This document shows positions 8,811-17,497 of a stretch of DNA of 64,000 nt, piece after piece. Position 1 is the stretch's first letter. Every line of letters begins with the position of its first letter. The stretch is from [Clostridium] polysaccharolyticum (lineage in GTDB: Bacteria > Bacillota > Clostridia > Lachnospirales > Lachnospiraceae), in NCBI RefSeq assembly GCF_900111595.1, contig NZ_FOHN01000002.1, positions 62,001-126,000 on the forward strand, written 5' to 3'. The position numbers and the translations under genes are program-made. The notes beneath the pieces are model-generated. The model searched no databases, was not told the DNA's origin, and saw only the letters and a list, made by a program, of their open reading frames with translations.

Positions 8811-9860
8811 ATGGATAAAGAATACAAGGACAAATTAAAGAAAAAACGGAAACTCTCCAAAAAAGGACGACGAAAAAGAAGAATCCGCCGTCTTCTGGCA
8901 CTTGAACTTATACTGATCATTTTATTAATTCCGGCTGCATTTGCAGTCATTAGTTTATCTAAAATTCAGGTTTATAAAGCCGATTTAGATTCTGTTGCGC
9001 AAAATGACGTAAAGGATCCTAACATGAAGAATTTCACCAATATTGTAGTTTATGGGGTAGATTCCAGAGCCAATGAATTAGACAAAAATACACGAAGCGA
9101 TTCCATTATGGTAGTAAGCATCAATAAAAAGACGAAAGATATTAAGCTTTCTTCTATCTACCGTGACACTTACGTCAACATTCCAGACCACGGTTTTTCG
9201 AAAATAACACACGCTTATGCCTACGGAGGTCCTGCACTATCCATAAGTACCATTAACCGCAACACGGATTTAGACATAAAAGATTTTGTCACGGTAAATT
9301 TTTCTGCTTTAACCAATGTAATTGATTTACTTGGCGGAATCGAACTGGATATAAATAAAGCTGAATTAAAGTATGTAAATGCATATACAAGAGATGTAGC
9401 AAGAATTAATGGCATGGATTTTACTTATATTAAGTCTCCAGGAAAACAGCTGGTTACTGGCGTACAAGCCACTGGTTACTGCCGTGTACGTTATACAAAA
9501 GGCGGTGACTTTACACGTGCCGAACGTCAGAGAACCGTATTGAAAGCTATTTTTGAAAAGGCAAAGAAATCCAATCCAATTACCCTCTATAAAGTAGCCA
9601 ATGAAATTCTTCCTCAGATTTACACCAGCTTATCGACTGGTGAGATTATGAAATTAGGAGCTTCTCTTCCATTTTACAAAATGGCGGACAGCCAGGGATT
9701 TCCTTTTGAAAAGACAACTCCAACCATTAAAGGTGCATCCGTTGTTGTTGCCCAGACACTGGCAAGCAATGTAACAGAACTTCATGAGTATCTATTTGGA
9801 ACCAGCGGATATGAACCAAGTGGTACAGTAAAAGAATTCAGTAATCAGATTGCTGGATAA
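8811..9860 (+). CDS. LytR-CpsA-Psr (LCP) family glycopolymer ligase
   Basis: The start chosen is the ATG at 8811, preceded by AGAGGTTGGG; an in-frame TTG at 8751 would add 20 residues but has no comparable site. The 349-residue protein begins with a strongly basic stretch and a single membrane segment at about residues 30-50. The extracellular LCP domain shows DSRANELDKNTRSDSIM, SIYRDTYV, FVTVNFSAL and RVRYTKGGDFTRAERQ, including the Arg/Asp residues that bind the polyprenyl pyrophosphate. LCP enzymes attach wall teichoic acids or capsular polysaccharides to peptidoglycan. Following an initiating sugar transferase by 82 bp, it probably finishes the same glycopolymer route. Confidence 0.92.
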   Translation: MDKEYKDKLKKKRKLSKKGRRKRRIRRLLALELILIILLIPAAFAVISLSKIQVYKADLDSVAQNDVKDPNMKNFTNIVVYGVDSRANELDKNTRSDSIMVVSINKKTKDIKLSSIYRDTYVNIPDHGFSKITHAYAYGGPALSISTINRNTDLDIKDFVTVNFSALTNVIDLLGGIELDINKAELKYVNAYTRDVARINGMDFTYIKSPGKQLVTGVQATGYCRVRYTKGGDFTRAERQRTVLKAIFEKAKKSNPITLYKVANEILPQIYTSLSTGEIMKLGASLPFYKMADSQGFPFEKTTPTIKGASVVVAQTLASNVTELHEYLFGTSGYEPSGTVKEFSNQIAG

Positions 9861-9865
9861 AAAAG

Positions 9866-9893
9866 GGGGCTGTAAAAAACAGCCCCTATTTTT
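9866..9893 (+). terminator. Intrinsic terminator after the LCP gene
   Basis: An 8-bp stem GGGGCTGT / ACAGCCCC with an A5 loop is followed by TATTTTT, 5 bp after the stop codon. Confidence 0.85.
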
Positions 9894-9926
9894 ATCCTTT
9901 CCACTAATATGGCATAACTCTCCCAC

Positions 9927-12320
9927 CTACTCAAACTGCCTCCAGAAATCGTCTAGCCTTTCCTTCATGGAAGAAAGACTTACAATTTCATAAGGATACC
10001 ATTCCTGTGGAAATAAAGCCGTATACTGCTTCTGCATAAATCTCTCATCTAACAGCAAAATAACTCCCACATCTTCTGCAGTCCGAATTACCCGTCCTGC
10101 AGACTGAAGCACCTTATTCATTCCATTGTACAGATAAGCAAATTCAAATCCCTTACTTTCTCTTTCCTCATAATAAGAACGGAAAAGTTCCCGATCATCA
10201 CAAACCATAGGAAGCCCAGTTCCCACTATAACCGCTCCAATCAGACGATCCTTCTTTAAATCAATGCCTTCACTAAAAATGCCACCCATTACACAAAAAC
10301 CAATTTGCACCTTAGAAGAATTCTCTTCAAAGTTTTCCAGAAACTCTTCCTTTTCCCGTTCCGTCATATGACTGTCCTGCATAATAATCTCACAATCCTG
10401 AAACCTTTCCTGCCACTCAAGCCCTTCCATGTAATCATAAATAATTTTCATATACTGGTAAGATGGAAAAAACACAAGATAATTTCCCTTCTTTCGGGTG
10501 ACAAATTCATATATATAACTGACTACTTTCTCATACTCTACATAGTTACGCCTTGTATACTTGGTACTTACGTCCTTTGCCACAAAGATTCTCCGTTTTC
10601 CCACATCAAATGGGCTTGGTACATAAACAGCATAATCCTCATTGGTTCCCGCAAGCTGCTCTTTGTAATACTGAATAGGCAAAAAAGTTGCAGAAAAGAA
10701 CACTCCACTACGCCCCTTTTCAAGACATGCTTTCAAATTATCTGATGGATCCATACACTGCAGTTTTACAAAAAAGTGCCCATCTTCTTCATTTAAATAA
10801 ATTTTATACTTATCATTCATGATTTCATACATATTCAGAAAATGGAAAATATCGAAATATAGTTCTAATACCTTATCACGACCTTCAAAATCCATGAACT
10901 CATTTAAAAAATTGTCCAGTTCCGTAACTGCATTCATAACCATAAGAACAAACTGATCTACAAGAGAGTGTGGAGCATATGGAATCCCCGCTTCTTTTGC
11001 TTCTTCCCATTCCTTTCTAAGAAGCAGTAGTTTACGATTGCATGCAGATAATCTTTTATCTAATTTTCTGCTTCGCATCTTAACGATTCTTTTCACTGCC
11101 AGAAAATCATCTTTTAGAAGAATCGCACTATACATTTCCCTTCCCCGCTCCACTAGGTTATGGGCTTCATCTACCAAAAAACAGTAATTATGTTTTTTCT
11201 CATTTTGAAAAAAACGGCGTAATGAAACTTTTGGATCAAATACATAATTATAATCACATATTACAGCATCTGCCCATAAAGTCACATCTAAAGCCATTTC
11301 CATTGGACATACCTGATAACGTAAGGCATATTCCTCAATTAGCTCTCTTGAAATCTCATCTTCTGAAACAAGCATATCATAAACAGCATCGTTTACACGG
11401 TCATAATGGCCTTTTGCACGTTCACAGGAAGCAGGATTGCAATCTGGCTTATCTAAGATACAGATTTTCTCTTTTGCCGTTAAGGTAATCACCTTAAGTT
11501 TCATTCCCTTATCCCGCAGAATATGAAATGTTTCCTCCGCCACTGTTCTGGTTATGGTTTTCGCTGTCAGATAAAATATCTTTTCTACCAGTTCCTCTCC
11601 CATAGCCTTTACTGCTGGAAATACAGTAGAAATTGTCTTGCCTACTCCCGTTGGTGCTTCAATGTAAAGCTTTTTCTGCCGCAGAATGGTCTGATAGACG
11701 CCTTTTACCAGTTCTTTCTGGCCTTCTCTGTACAGGAAAGGAAAATCGACTCCCTTTATACTGTCATTCCTCTTCTGCTCCCATTTAATTTGCCACACTG
11801 CCCATTTTGCATATTCATTTATCAGATTCTCATACCATTCCTTTAACGCTTCAAATGAAAATACTTTCTGAAACCGTTTGACCTCTTCCTCTTCCAGATT
11901 ACAGTAAGTCATCTGGATTTCGATTTCCTTAAGGTTGTTTTCTAATGCATATATATATCCGTAACATTTCGCCTGTGCCTGATGAATTATAAAGGGTTCC
12001 TCTAGTTTTAACACATCCAGATACATTCCTTTTATTTCATCAATTACCGTCCTGCCATCTCTGGTAAAAATCCCGTCTGCACGGCCTTCAACTACAAGAG
12101 AAAACGAAACTCCATCCCGCTCCATAGGCATTTCCAGCGAAAGACTTACTTCTGGCCTATAATCGCCTCCCATGGCATTCTGGATTTTTCTGTGAATCTT
12201 GCTTCCCTTCTGCATCGCATTAGTATCCCGCATGCCTTTTCCACCAGCACTTATATCTCCAGCACGCAAAATAAATTCCACAAGGGTCCGCACCGATATT
12301 TTTACTACCCGTTTTTCCAT
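9927..12320 (-). CDS. DinG/XPD-type DNA helicase with N-terminal RecB-like nuclease domain
   Basis: Fusion protein of 797 residues. The N-terminal ~200 residues look like a PD-(D/E)xK nuclease: GSKIHRKIQ, then GRADGIF and IDEIKGMY supply the Asp and ExK residues. Next is a superfamily 2 helicase of the XPD/DinG class: Walker A APTGVGKT, an iron-sulfur cluster region with four Cys (KICILDKPDC, CNPASCERAK, QVCPMEM), the DEAH box VDEAHNLVERG, and C-terminal motifs SATFLP and QSAGRVIRT. It probably unwinds damaged or structured DNA in repair, with a nuclease attached. It starts 9 bp after the UvrD-type helicase gene and is clearly cotranscribed with it. The nuclease activity is inferred from motifs. 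Confidence 0.85.
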   Translation of the reverse strand: MEKRVVKISVRTLVEFILRAGDISAGGKGMRDTNAMQKGSKIHRKIQNAMGGDYRPEVSLSLEMPMERDGVSFSLVVEGRADGIFTRDGRTVIDEIKGMYLDVLKLEEPFIIHQAQAKCYGYIYALENNLKEIEIQMTYCNLEEEEVKRFQKVFSFEALKEWYENLINEYAKWAVWQIKWEQKRNDSIKGVDFPFLYREGQKELVKGVYQTILRQKKLYIEAPTGVGKTISTVFPAVKAMGEELVEKIFYLTAKTITRTVAEETFHILRDKGMKLKVITLTAKEKICILDKPDCNPASCERAKGHYDRVNDAVYDMLVSEDEISRELIEEYALRYQVCPMEMALDVTLWADAVICDYNYVFDPKVSLRRFFQNEKKHNYCFLVDEAHNLVERGREMYSAILLKDDFLAVKRIVKMRSRKLDKRLSACNRKLLLLRKEWEEAKEAGIPYAPHSLVDQFVLMVMNAVTELDNFLNEFMDFEGRDKVLELYFDIFHFLNMYEIMNDKYKIYLNEEDGHFFVKLQCMDPSDNLKACLEKGRSGVFFSATFLPIQYYKEQLAGTNEDYAVYVPSPFDVGKRRIFVAKDVSTKYTRRNYVEYEKVVSYIYEFVTRKKGNYLVFFPSYQYMKIIYDYMEGLEWQERFQDCEIIMQDSHMTEREKEEFLENFEENSSKVQIGFCVMGGIFSEGIDLKKDRLIGAVIVGTGLPMVCDDRELFRSYYEERESKGFEFAYLYNGMNKVLQSAGRVIRTAEDVGVILLLDERFMQKQYTALFPQEWYPYEIVSLSSMKERLDDFWRQFE

Positions 12321-12329
12321 AATAACACC

Positions 12330-14327
12330 TTACTCTTCCATGACCTGTAGTATTTGATTCTGTACACAAAATTCAAGACTCAACACTTTTTGCACAGGGT
12401 TCTTATCAAACTTAATGGTAATTTTTCCATTTTCCACTTTAACAATTGTACCTGTTCCATAAGTATTATGACGAACTCTTGCATTTTCTTTCATAGCTGC
12501 TTTATTCATAAGCAGTTCTCCTACAAAACGGGAACACTGCAGTTCTTTCTCATACCGTTCTTTCACATAACAGATAGTCAGATTGTCTTTTGCCCTTGTC
12601 ATAGCAACATAAAACATACGGCGTTCTTCTTCCATATCTGCCACATTTACCGCCTTTCGGTGAGGAGTAATATCTTCGTTTGCATCCAGAATATAAACAT
12701 GCTCAAATTCAAGGCCTTTACATCCATGGAATGTCATAAACGAAACACTTGGTATGCCTGATTCTTCTTTTTTACGAAGCTGGTCACGCAGACTTGTCTC
12801 ATAATCCCGCATATAAGCAAACCATTGTTCAAAAGTCTTAAAATCCTTTGCCCCTTCACATAACTCGTCTAGCACTTCATAAAACTCATCTGGTTTTACA
12901 TTCCGAAACTCTGCAAATTCTTTAATATAGGAATCATATTCCATTCCTTTACGTATATACTGAAGTGCGGCATAAGGTGCCATAGAAGATATCATGTTCA
13001 AATCATATTCCAATTTAAAAATACGTTCTACCATATAAGGCTTATCCTTATAATAATCCCTAAGCTTTGCCAGATTCACTACTGGTTCTCTTAAGCTGTC
13101 TCTGGAAATGTATCGTTTCGGCCGGTTCATCACTTCCAAAAAGATTCCTCGATCCATCTTACCTTGTGCCATTTGAATATAAGCAATCATATTCTTTGCT
13201 ATCCAGTGTTCAAAAATATTTGGCATAGTATCTTTCATGCGAAATGGAATGTTATATGCCATAAACAGTCCCAAAAGAGAACGTGGCTGCTTATTGGTAC
13301 GGAACAGGATAGCAATTTCATTTAAATCCACTCCCTGTTTCGAAAGTTCCAGAATTTCCTTTACAATTGCATGGTTTTCTTCCTTGCCAGTTGGATAGCA
13401 GTTCACACAGACATCATGAGTGGCCTTGCGGACAGCCTGAATATTTTTCGGAAAACGGTGGCTGTTGTTCTCTACCACTCTAAGTGCAGCATCTACAATT
13501 TTCTTCTGGGAACGGTAATTGTACTCAAGTACAACCTGACTGGCAGTTGGAAAGTCTTTATCAAAATTCAGCATAATCTCAGGCTTCGCCCCACGAAAAC
13601 GATATAGACTCTGATCATCATCTCCTACTAAAAACAGATTTTTACGCTCTCCCGCTAATAGTTTCGTAATCTCATACTGCATAATGTTACTATCTTGTGC
13701 CTCATCCACCATAATATACTGGTAGCGCTTCTGCCACATAGCCAGAATATCTTTTCGCTGCTGAAACAGTTCCAGACAGTAAATCATCATATCATCAAAA
13801 TCAATTTTATTTAAACTACGTAACTTATTTTCATATTCTTTATATACCGTCGTAAAAGACACTTCCGAACAGTTTAGCGAAAAATAGTAGTCAATATCAA
13901 TCCCGCTGCCCTTTACAAAACTGATTTCACTTATCAGGTTTTCAATCAGTTCCTTCTCGTCCTCTATCTCAAAATCCATCTTGGCAACAATCTCATGTAT
14001 AATCTGGTACTTCATGTCCTCCCGCAAAATGTTGTCTCCCCGGAACCCATAAGCATACTTTAAAATATTAAAGAACACCGCATGAAACGTTCCAAAAGTG
14101 ACTCCTTGCACATGGCATAATCTTTCAAAACGTCCCTTCATTTCTGCTGCTGCTGCCTTAGTAAAAGTAATCACTAAAACTGTTCTAGGATCCACACCAT
14201 GCTGTTCAATTAAATATTTTGTCCTTTGAGTAATAACAAAGGTTTTCCCCGATCCAGGCCCTGCCAGCACAAGCATTGGCCCTTGGTTGTGCTCAATTGC
14301 TTCTTTCTGCGCCTTACTAAACTCCAT
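12330..14327 (-). CDS. UvrD/PcrA-family ATP-dependent DNA helicase
   Basis: I start it at the ATG at 14327, preceded by AGAAAGGA; an upstream in-frame TTG at 14351 lacks a site at the right distance. The 665-residue superfamily 1A helicase shows AGPGSGKTFVITQRT (Walker A), VDEAQDSN (Walker B), GDDDQSLYRFRGA, YNYRSQKKI, FMTFHGCKGLEF and VAMTRAK. The C-terminal ~55 residues form a PcrA-like Tudor/SH3 module (VRHNTYGTGTIVKVENGKI) of the kind that links PcrA to RNA polymerase. It is a 3'-5' helicase for repair and removal of replication blocks. It is somewhat shorter than PcrA proper (~720-740), so a second PcrA elsewhere is possible. It pairs with the downstream nuclease-helicase. Confidence 0.88.
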   Translation of the reverse strand: MEFSKAQKEAIEHNQGPMLVLAGPGSGKTFVITQRTKYLIEQHGVDPRTVLVITFTKAAAAEMKGRFERLCHVQGVTFGTFHAVFFNILKYAYGFRGDNILREDMKYQIIHEIVAKMDFEIEDEKELIENLISEISFVKGSGIDIDYYFSLNCSEVSFTTVYKEYENKLRSLNKIDFDDMMIYCLELFQQRKDILAMWQKRYQYIMVDEAQDSNIMQYEITKLLAGERKNLFLVGDDDQSLYRFRGAKPEIMLNFDKDFPTASQVVLEYNYRSQKKIVDAALRVVENNSHRFPKNIQAVRKATHDVCVNCYPTGKEENHAIVKEILELSKQGVDLNEIAILFRTNKQPRSLLGLFMAYNIPFRMKDTMPNIFEHWIAKNMIAYIQMAQGKMDRGIFLEVMNRPKRYISRDSLREPVVNLAKLRDYYKDKPYMVERIFKLEYDLNMISSMAPYAALQYIRKGMEYDSYIKEFAEFRNVKPDEFYEVLDELCEGAKDFKTFEQWFAYMRDYETSLRDQLRKKEESGIPSVSFMTFHGCKGLEFEHVYILDANEDITPHRKAVNVADMEEERRMFYVAMTRAKDNLTICYVKERYEKELQCSRFVGELLMNKAAMKENARVRHNTYGTGTIVKVENGKITIKFDKNPVQKVLSLEFCVQNQILQVMEE

Positions 14328-14378
14328 GTCTATCCTTTCTATCCTATTCAAATCCTATGTTAGGCTATTAAGCTAAAC

Positions 14379-14410
14379 AGCACAGCAAATAGCTCCCTAT
14401 TCGCTGTGCT
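14379..14410 (-). terminator. Possible terminator/attenuator between gltX and the helicase gene
   Basis: A 14-nt inverted repeat with one mismatch (AGCACAGC..., CTATTCGCTGTGCT) lies just past the gltX stop. The following T-tract on the minus strand is weak, so partial readthrough is likely. Confidence 0.45.
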
Positions 14411-14422
14411 GCTTCATTTATC

Positions 14423-15883
14423 CTATTTGGATAGTAATTCGATTGCAGCTTTTACTCTTGCAACCGTTTCATCTTTACCAATAATCTCCATAATTTCTGT
14501 TGCTCCACCTGGTGTAGACTGTTTGCCAGAAACTGCTGTACGAAGTGGCCACATTACATAACCATTCTTATAGCCTTTTTCTTTTACAAACTCTACAAGG
14601 GCTGCATACAAAGCATCATTGGAGTAGTCCTCCTGTTCCTCTAATACTGGAAGGATTTCCTGTAACACTAAAAGAGAGGTTTCTTCGCTGGTTTTCATCT
14701 TCTTGTGTGTATACATTGCTGTATCATATTCAGGAACCGCTTCAAAGAAATCAATAATATCTTTAATATCCGGGAATGTTTCAATTCTGGACTGTACCAG
14801 TGCTGCAATTTTCTTCAGGTCATAATCCTTTGTAACAGTTTCCCGAATGTATGGTTCTGCTGCTTGAAAAAATGCATCAAAATCCATCTTCTTAATGTAT
14901 TCGCCATTCATCCATTTTAATTTCACTACGTCGAATACAGCTGGAGATTTATTAATTCTATGATAATCAAATTCCTTGATAAGTTCTTCTAAAGAAAAAA
15001 TTTCCTTGTCCTCTGCTGGACTCCATCCTAATAATGCTACAAAGTTTACTACAGCCTCTGGCAAGAAACCTTGTGCAAGCAAATCCTCAAAAGAAGCATG
15101 TCCGCTACGTTTGCTTAATTTTTTATGTTCTTCGTTTGTAATAGTTGGACAGTGTACATATACTGGAACTTCCCATCCAAAAGCATCATATAAACGATTG
15201 TATTTTGGCGAAGAAGATAAATACTCATTGCCACGAACTACGTGAGTGATTTTCATTAAATGATCATCTACTACGTTTGCAAAGTTGTAAGTTGGATAAC
15301 CGTCGGATTTAATCAGAATCATATCATCTAATTCTGCATTGTCTACTGTAATATCTCCATAAATAACATCATGGAATGTAGTAGTTCCTTCTGCAGGATT
15401 ATTCTGACGGATAACGTAAGGCATGCCTGCTTTTAAGTTTGCTTCAACTTCTTCCTTTGATAAGTGAAGGCAGTGCTTGTCATATTTCGTAATTTCTTTA
15501 TCGTCAGTTCCTTCCACTTTGCTCTTTAGAGATTCCAAACGCTCTTTCGTACAGAAACAGTAATAAGCTTCACCTTTTTCAACTAGCTGTTTTGCATATT
15601 CAAGGTATAAGCCCTGTGCCTGTCTTTCGCTCTGTACATATGGTCCGTATCCACCATCTTTGTCTGGACCTTCATCATGAATTAATCCAGTACCAGCCAT
15701 AGTACGATATATGATATCAAGTGCACCTTCTACAAAACGTTCCTGATCTGTATCTTCAATTCTTAATAGAAAATCTCCATCTTCATGTTTTGCAATTAAA
15801 TAAGCATATAATGCCGTTCTTAGATTCCCTACGTGCATTTTTCCTGTAGGACTTGGTGCAAATCTTGTTCTTATCTTAGACAT
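14423..15883 (-). CDS. gltX: Glutamyl-tRNA synthetase
   Basis: A class I aminoacyl-tRNA synthetase of 486 residues, the normal length. The HIGH-type motif is [18 protein letters not shown] near the N-terminus, and the KMSKS-type motif is KLSKRSGH in the middle; [12 protein letters not shown] is the glutamate-site signature. The C-terminal third is helical, as in bacterial GluRS anticodon-binding domains. It charges tRNA-Glu, and often tRNA-Gln when glutaminyl-tRNA synthetase is absent, which cannot be decided here. The ATG is preceded by GAGG. No T-box leader is visible upstream. Confidence 0.95.
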   Translation of the reverse strand: MSKIRTRFAPSPTGKMHVGNLRTALYAYLIAKHEDGDFLLRIEDTDQERFVEGALDIIYRTMAGTGLIHDEGPDKDGGYGPYVQSERQAQGLYLEYAKQLVEKGEAYYCFCTKERLESLKSKVEGTDDKEITKYDKHCLHLSKEEVEANLKAGMPYVIRQNNPAEGTTTFHDVIYGDITVDNAELDDMILIKSDGYPTYNFANVVDDHLMKITHVVRGNEYLSSSPKYNRLYDAFGWEVPVYVHCPTITNEEHKKLSKRSGHASFEDLLAQGFLPEAVVNFVALLGWSPAEDKEIFSLEELIKEFDYHRINKSPAVFDVVKLKWMNGEYIKKMDFDAFFQAAEPYIRETVTKDYDLKKIAALVQSRIETFPDIKDIIDFFEAVPEYDTAMYTHKKMKTSEETSLLVLQEILPVLEEQEDYSNDALYAALVEFVKEKGYKNGYVMWPLRTAVSGKQSTPGGATEIMEIIGKDETVARVKAAIELLSK

Positions 15884-16040
15884 ATAATAACCTCACTTTA
15901 TAATATAAACCTGTAATTTTAAAACAATCCGAATTTTATTATATACTAAAAAAAAATTGAAATCAACCTTGGCTTTTTTAGTCGACATTGAAACCAAAAA
16001 AGATCCTTATGTAACGTTAAAATCATATAAATCCACCTAC

Positions 16041-16478
16041 CTAATATTGTAAAAGATACTTAAAACTCTTTATATCAATCTTCTCTATCTGCTTCTCAAC
16101 CTTAGCAGCTATTAAAATGTTATTTACCTGCCTAATTAATTCTAATTCATTTACACCTATCTTTTTCAGTTCTTTAAAATCCGCTTTTATATATTCCATA
16201 TTCCAGTCACAATCATCTTTATTTTCTAAAAAACCACTCGCAATTTCATAAGCTTGTTCTTTTTCTAATTCCGTAATTTCTTTATCATAAACAATAACTG
16301 CCTTTATAAAATTGTCTCTGCTTGTAAAATCTTCTGGATCAAGATATGTAAAATCTTCTGCCTGACTAGGTCTTTTCAAATCAACTAACATCAAGTAAAA
16401 TTTTACATTACCATATAATGCTTTTTTTATTTCATAAACTTCAATCTCTTTCGTTAATAACAATCTTCTTAATAACAT
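16041..16478 (-). CDS. Hypothetical cytoplasmic protein (145 aa)
   Basis: I do not recognise a family. The 145-residue protein is charged, without signal peptide or membrane segment. It has a predicted mixed fold: beta-rich in the first half (FYLMLVDLKRP, AVIVYDKEI) and helical at the end (ELELIRQVNNILIAAK). Its ATG follows AGAAGGAT at close spacing, 22 bp downstream of the small secreted-protein gene, so the two are cotranscribed. A cytoplasmic partner such as an immunity or chaperone protein would fit the pairing, but nothing in the sequence proves it. The surrounding DNA is more A+T-rich than the neighbouring housekeeping genes, consistent with an accessory origin. Confidence 0.6.
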   Translation of the reverse strand: MLLRRLLLTKEIEVYEIKKALYGNVKFYLMLVDLKRPSQAEDFTYLDPEDFTSRDNFIKAVIVYDKEITELEKEQAYEIASGFLENKDDCDWNMEYIKADFKELKKIGVNELELIRQVNNILIAAKVEKQIEKIDIKSFKYLLQY

Positions 16479-16500
16479 ATCCTTCTATTCACCTTATATA

Positions 16501-16760
16501 CTAATTATCATGATCTCCATGACTAGCTGAACCATCTACTCCCTCTGAACCTTCTAACCCTTCTTTTTTATTCTCAGCATGTACATGCCATTTTGCATTT
16601 GCATTATCATTATGTGGCGGATCTACTCTAAATCTCCAGCCACCTCCCAAATCAATCCACTGTCCTGAATTTCCTGCATACACTACATTGACGTTACTAA
16701 AAGAAAATGAAAAAAACAACAAACTATTAATAATAAAGATAAAACTTTTATTCTTTTCAT
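16501..16760 (-). CDS. Small secreted protein with a frameshift in its signal peptide
   Basis: The best start is the ATG at 16760 behind a textbook GGGAGG. It reads MKRIKVLSLLLIVCCFF and then hits a stop shortly after a seven-T homopolymer (plus-strand A7 at about 16709-16715). The other frame, open from a TTG at 16722 to the stop at 16501, continues as SFSFSNVNVVYA|GNSGQWIDLG. One extra T would join them into a perfect signal peptide and a mature protein of about 58 residues. The mature part is Gly/His/Asp-rich with DPPHNDNANAKWHVHAENKK and an acidic tail ending SHGDHDN. It is either a sequencing error, a phase-variable switch or a decayed gene. It is cotranscribed with the 145-residue hypothetical gene. 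Confidence 0.55.
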
Positions 16761-16845
16761 AATACCTCCCTATATTCTATTGTAAAAAGTTATAGCAGAA
16801 GCATTACTAATATACTGCATTTTAAATATATATTCAACTATCTAT

Positions 16846-16919
16846 GCCAGCATCCAGCATTGAAAAATAAATTGAATTATTACGATCTTACTTTAGAAAG
16901 CTTCAATTCCAGTGCTGGC
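16846..16919. repeat. Imperfect inverted repeat in intergenic region
   Basis: GCCAGCA...ATTGAA and TTCAAT...TGCTGGC face each other across about 35 bp. No T-run follows on either strand, so a terminator is unlikely. Function unknown. Confidence 0.35.
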
Positions 16920-16997
16920 TCAAGACTTTCCCTGTATAGTTTCCATTCGTTTGCCTTGCTTTAGAATTAACCCGTATATTTTTCTATGAAAGCGAAA

Positions 16998-17483
16998 TCA
17001 GATCTCCTCAGATAACTCGCTCTCTTTTTTTATCTGTTTTTTTGCTAATAAAAATCCTAACACACAGCCCGCAAGAAGCATCAATAGGGAGCAGCCTCCT
17101 AAAACTGCAGGCCTTCCAAACACAGGCTCTTTGGACTGTTTGACTTCACCTTGCAAAGGCTGAGATTCATTATCCTCTTCCTGGCCAGATTCCCCTGTTT
17201 CTTTTGTTGTTTCTTCTGCCGTTTCCTCTTCTGTAACTTCCTTTTCTTCTCCTTCTACCATATCTGCTTCTTCTATTGCTTCACCTTCAGAAGCATAATT
17301 TTCTGAATTAACGGCCTCTTCACCAGCCAAATCCGAATCTGCCGGCTTCGTCTCTTTACGGGTGTATTCTTCCTCTAATCCTTCCTGCCCTTCCACTACA
17401 ATACAATCCTCATCTTCATCCCCCACAGCCGCTGCTGTCAGATATACGACTGGTATAAAATTAGCTCCAAATGATATTTTCAT
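16998..17483 (-). CDS. Acidic single-pass membrane protein (hypothetical)
   Basis: A 161-residue protein of unknown function. Residues ~20-110 are extremely acidic (Glu/Asp/Thr-rich, low complexity). A membrane segment follows at about 125-147 (GGCSLLMLLAGCVLGFLL) with a short basic and charged cytoplasmic tail. The N-terminal stretch is weakly hydrophobic (FIPVVYLTAAAVG) and could be part of a signal sequence. Start: ATG with AGGAGG at 7 bp. It follows the large CARDB-type surface protein by 14 bp, so both are made together. The layout, acidic outer region plus anchor, suggests a surface partner. A low-complexity stalk is the alternative reading. Confidence 0.7.
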   Translation of the reverse strand: MKISFGANFIPVVYLTAAAVGDEDEDCIVVEGQEGLEEEYTRKETKPADSDLAGEEAVNSENYASEGEAIEEADMVEGEEKEVTEEETAEETTKETGESGQEEDNESQPLQGEVKQSKEPVFGRPAVLGGCSLLMLLAGCVLGFLLAKKQIKKESELSEEI

Positions 17484-17497
17484 GATTTATCCTCCTA

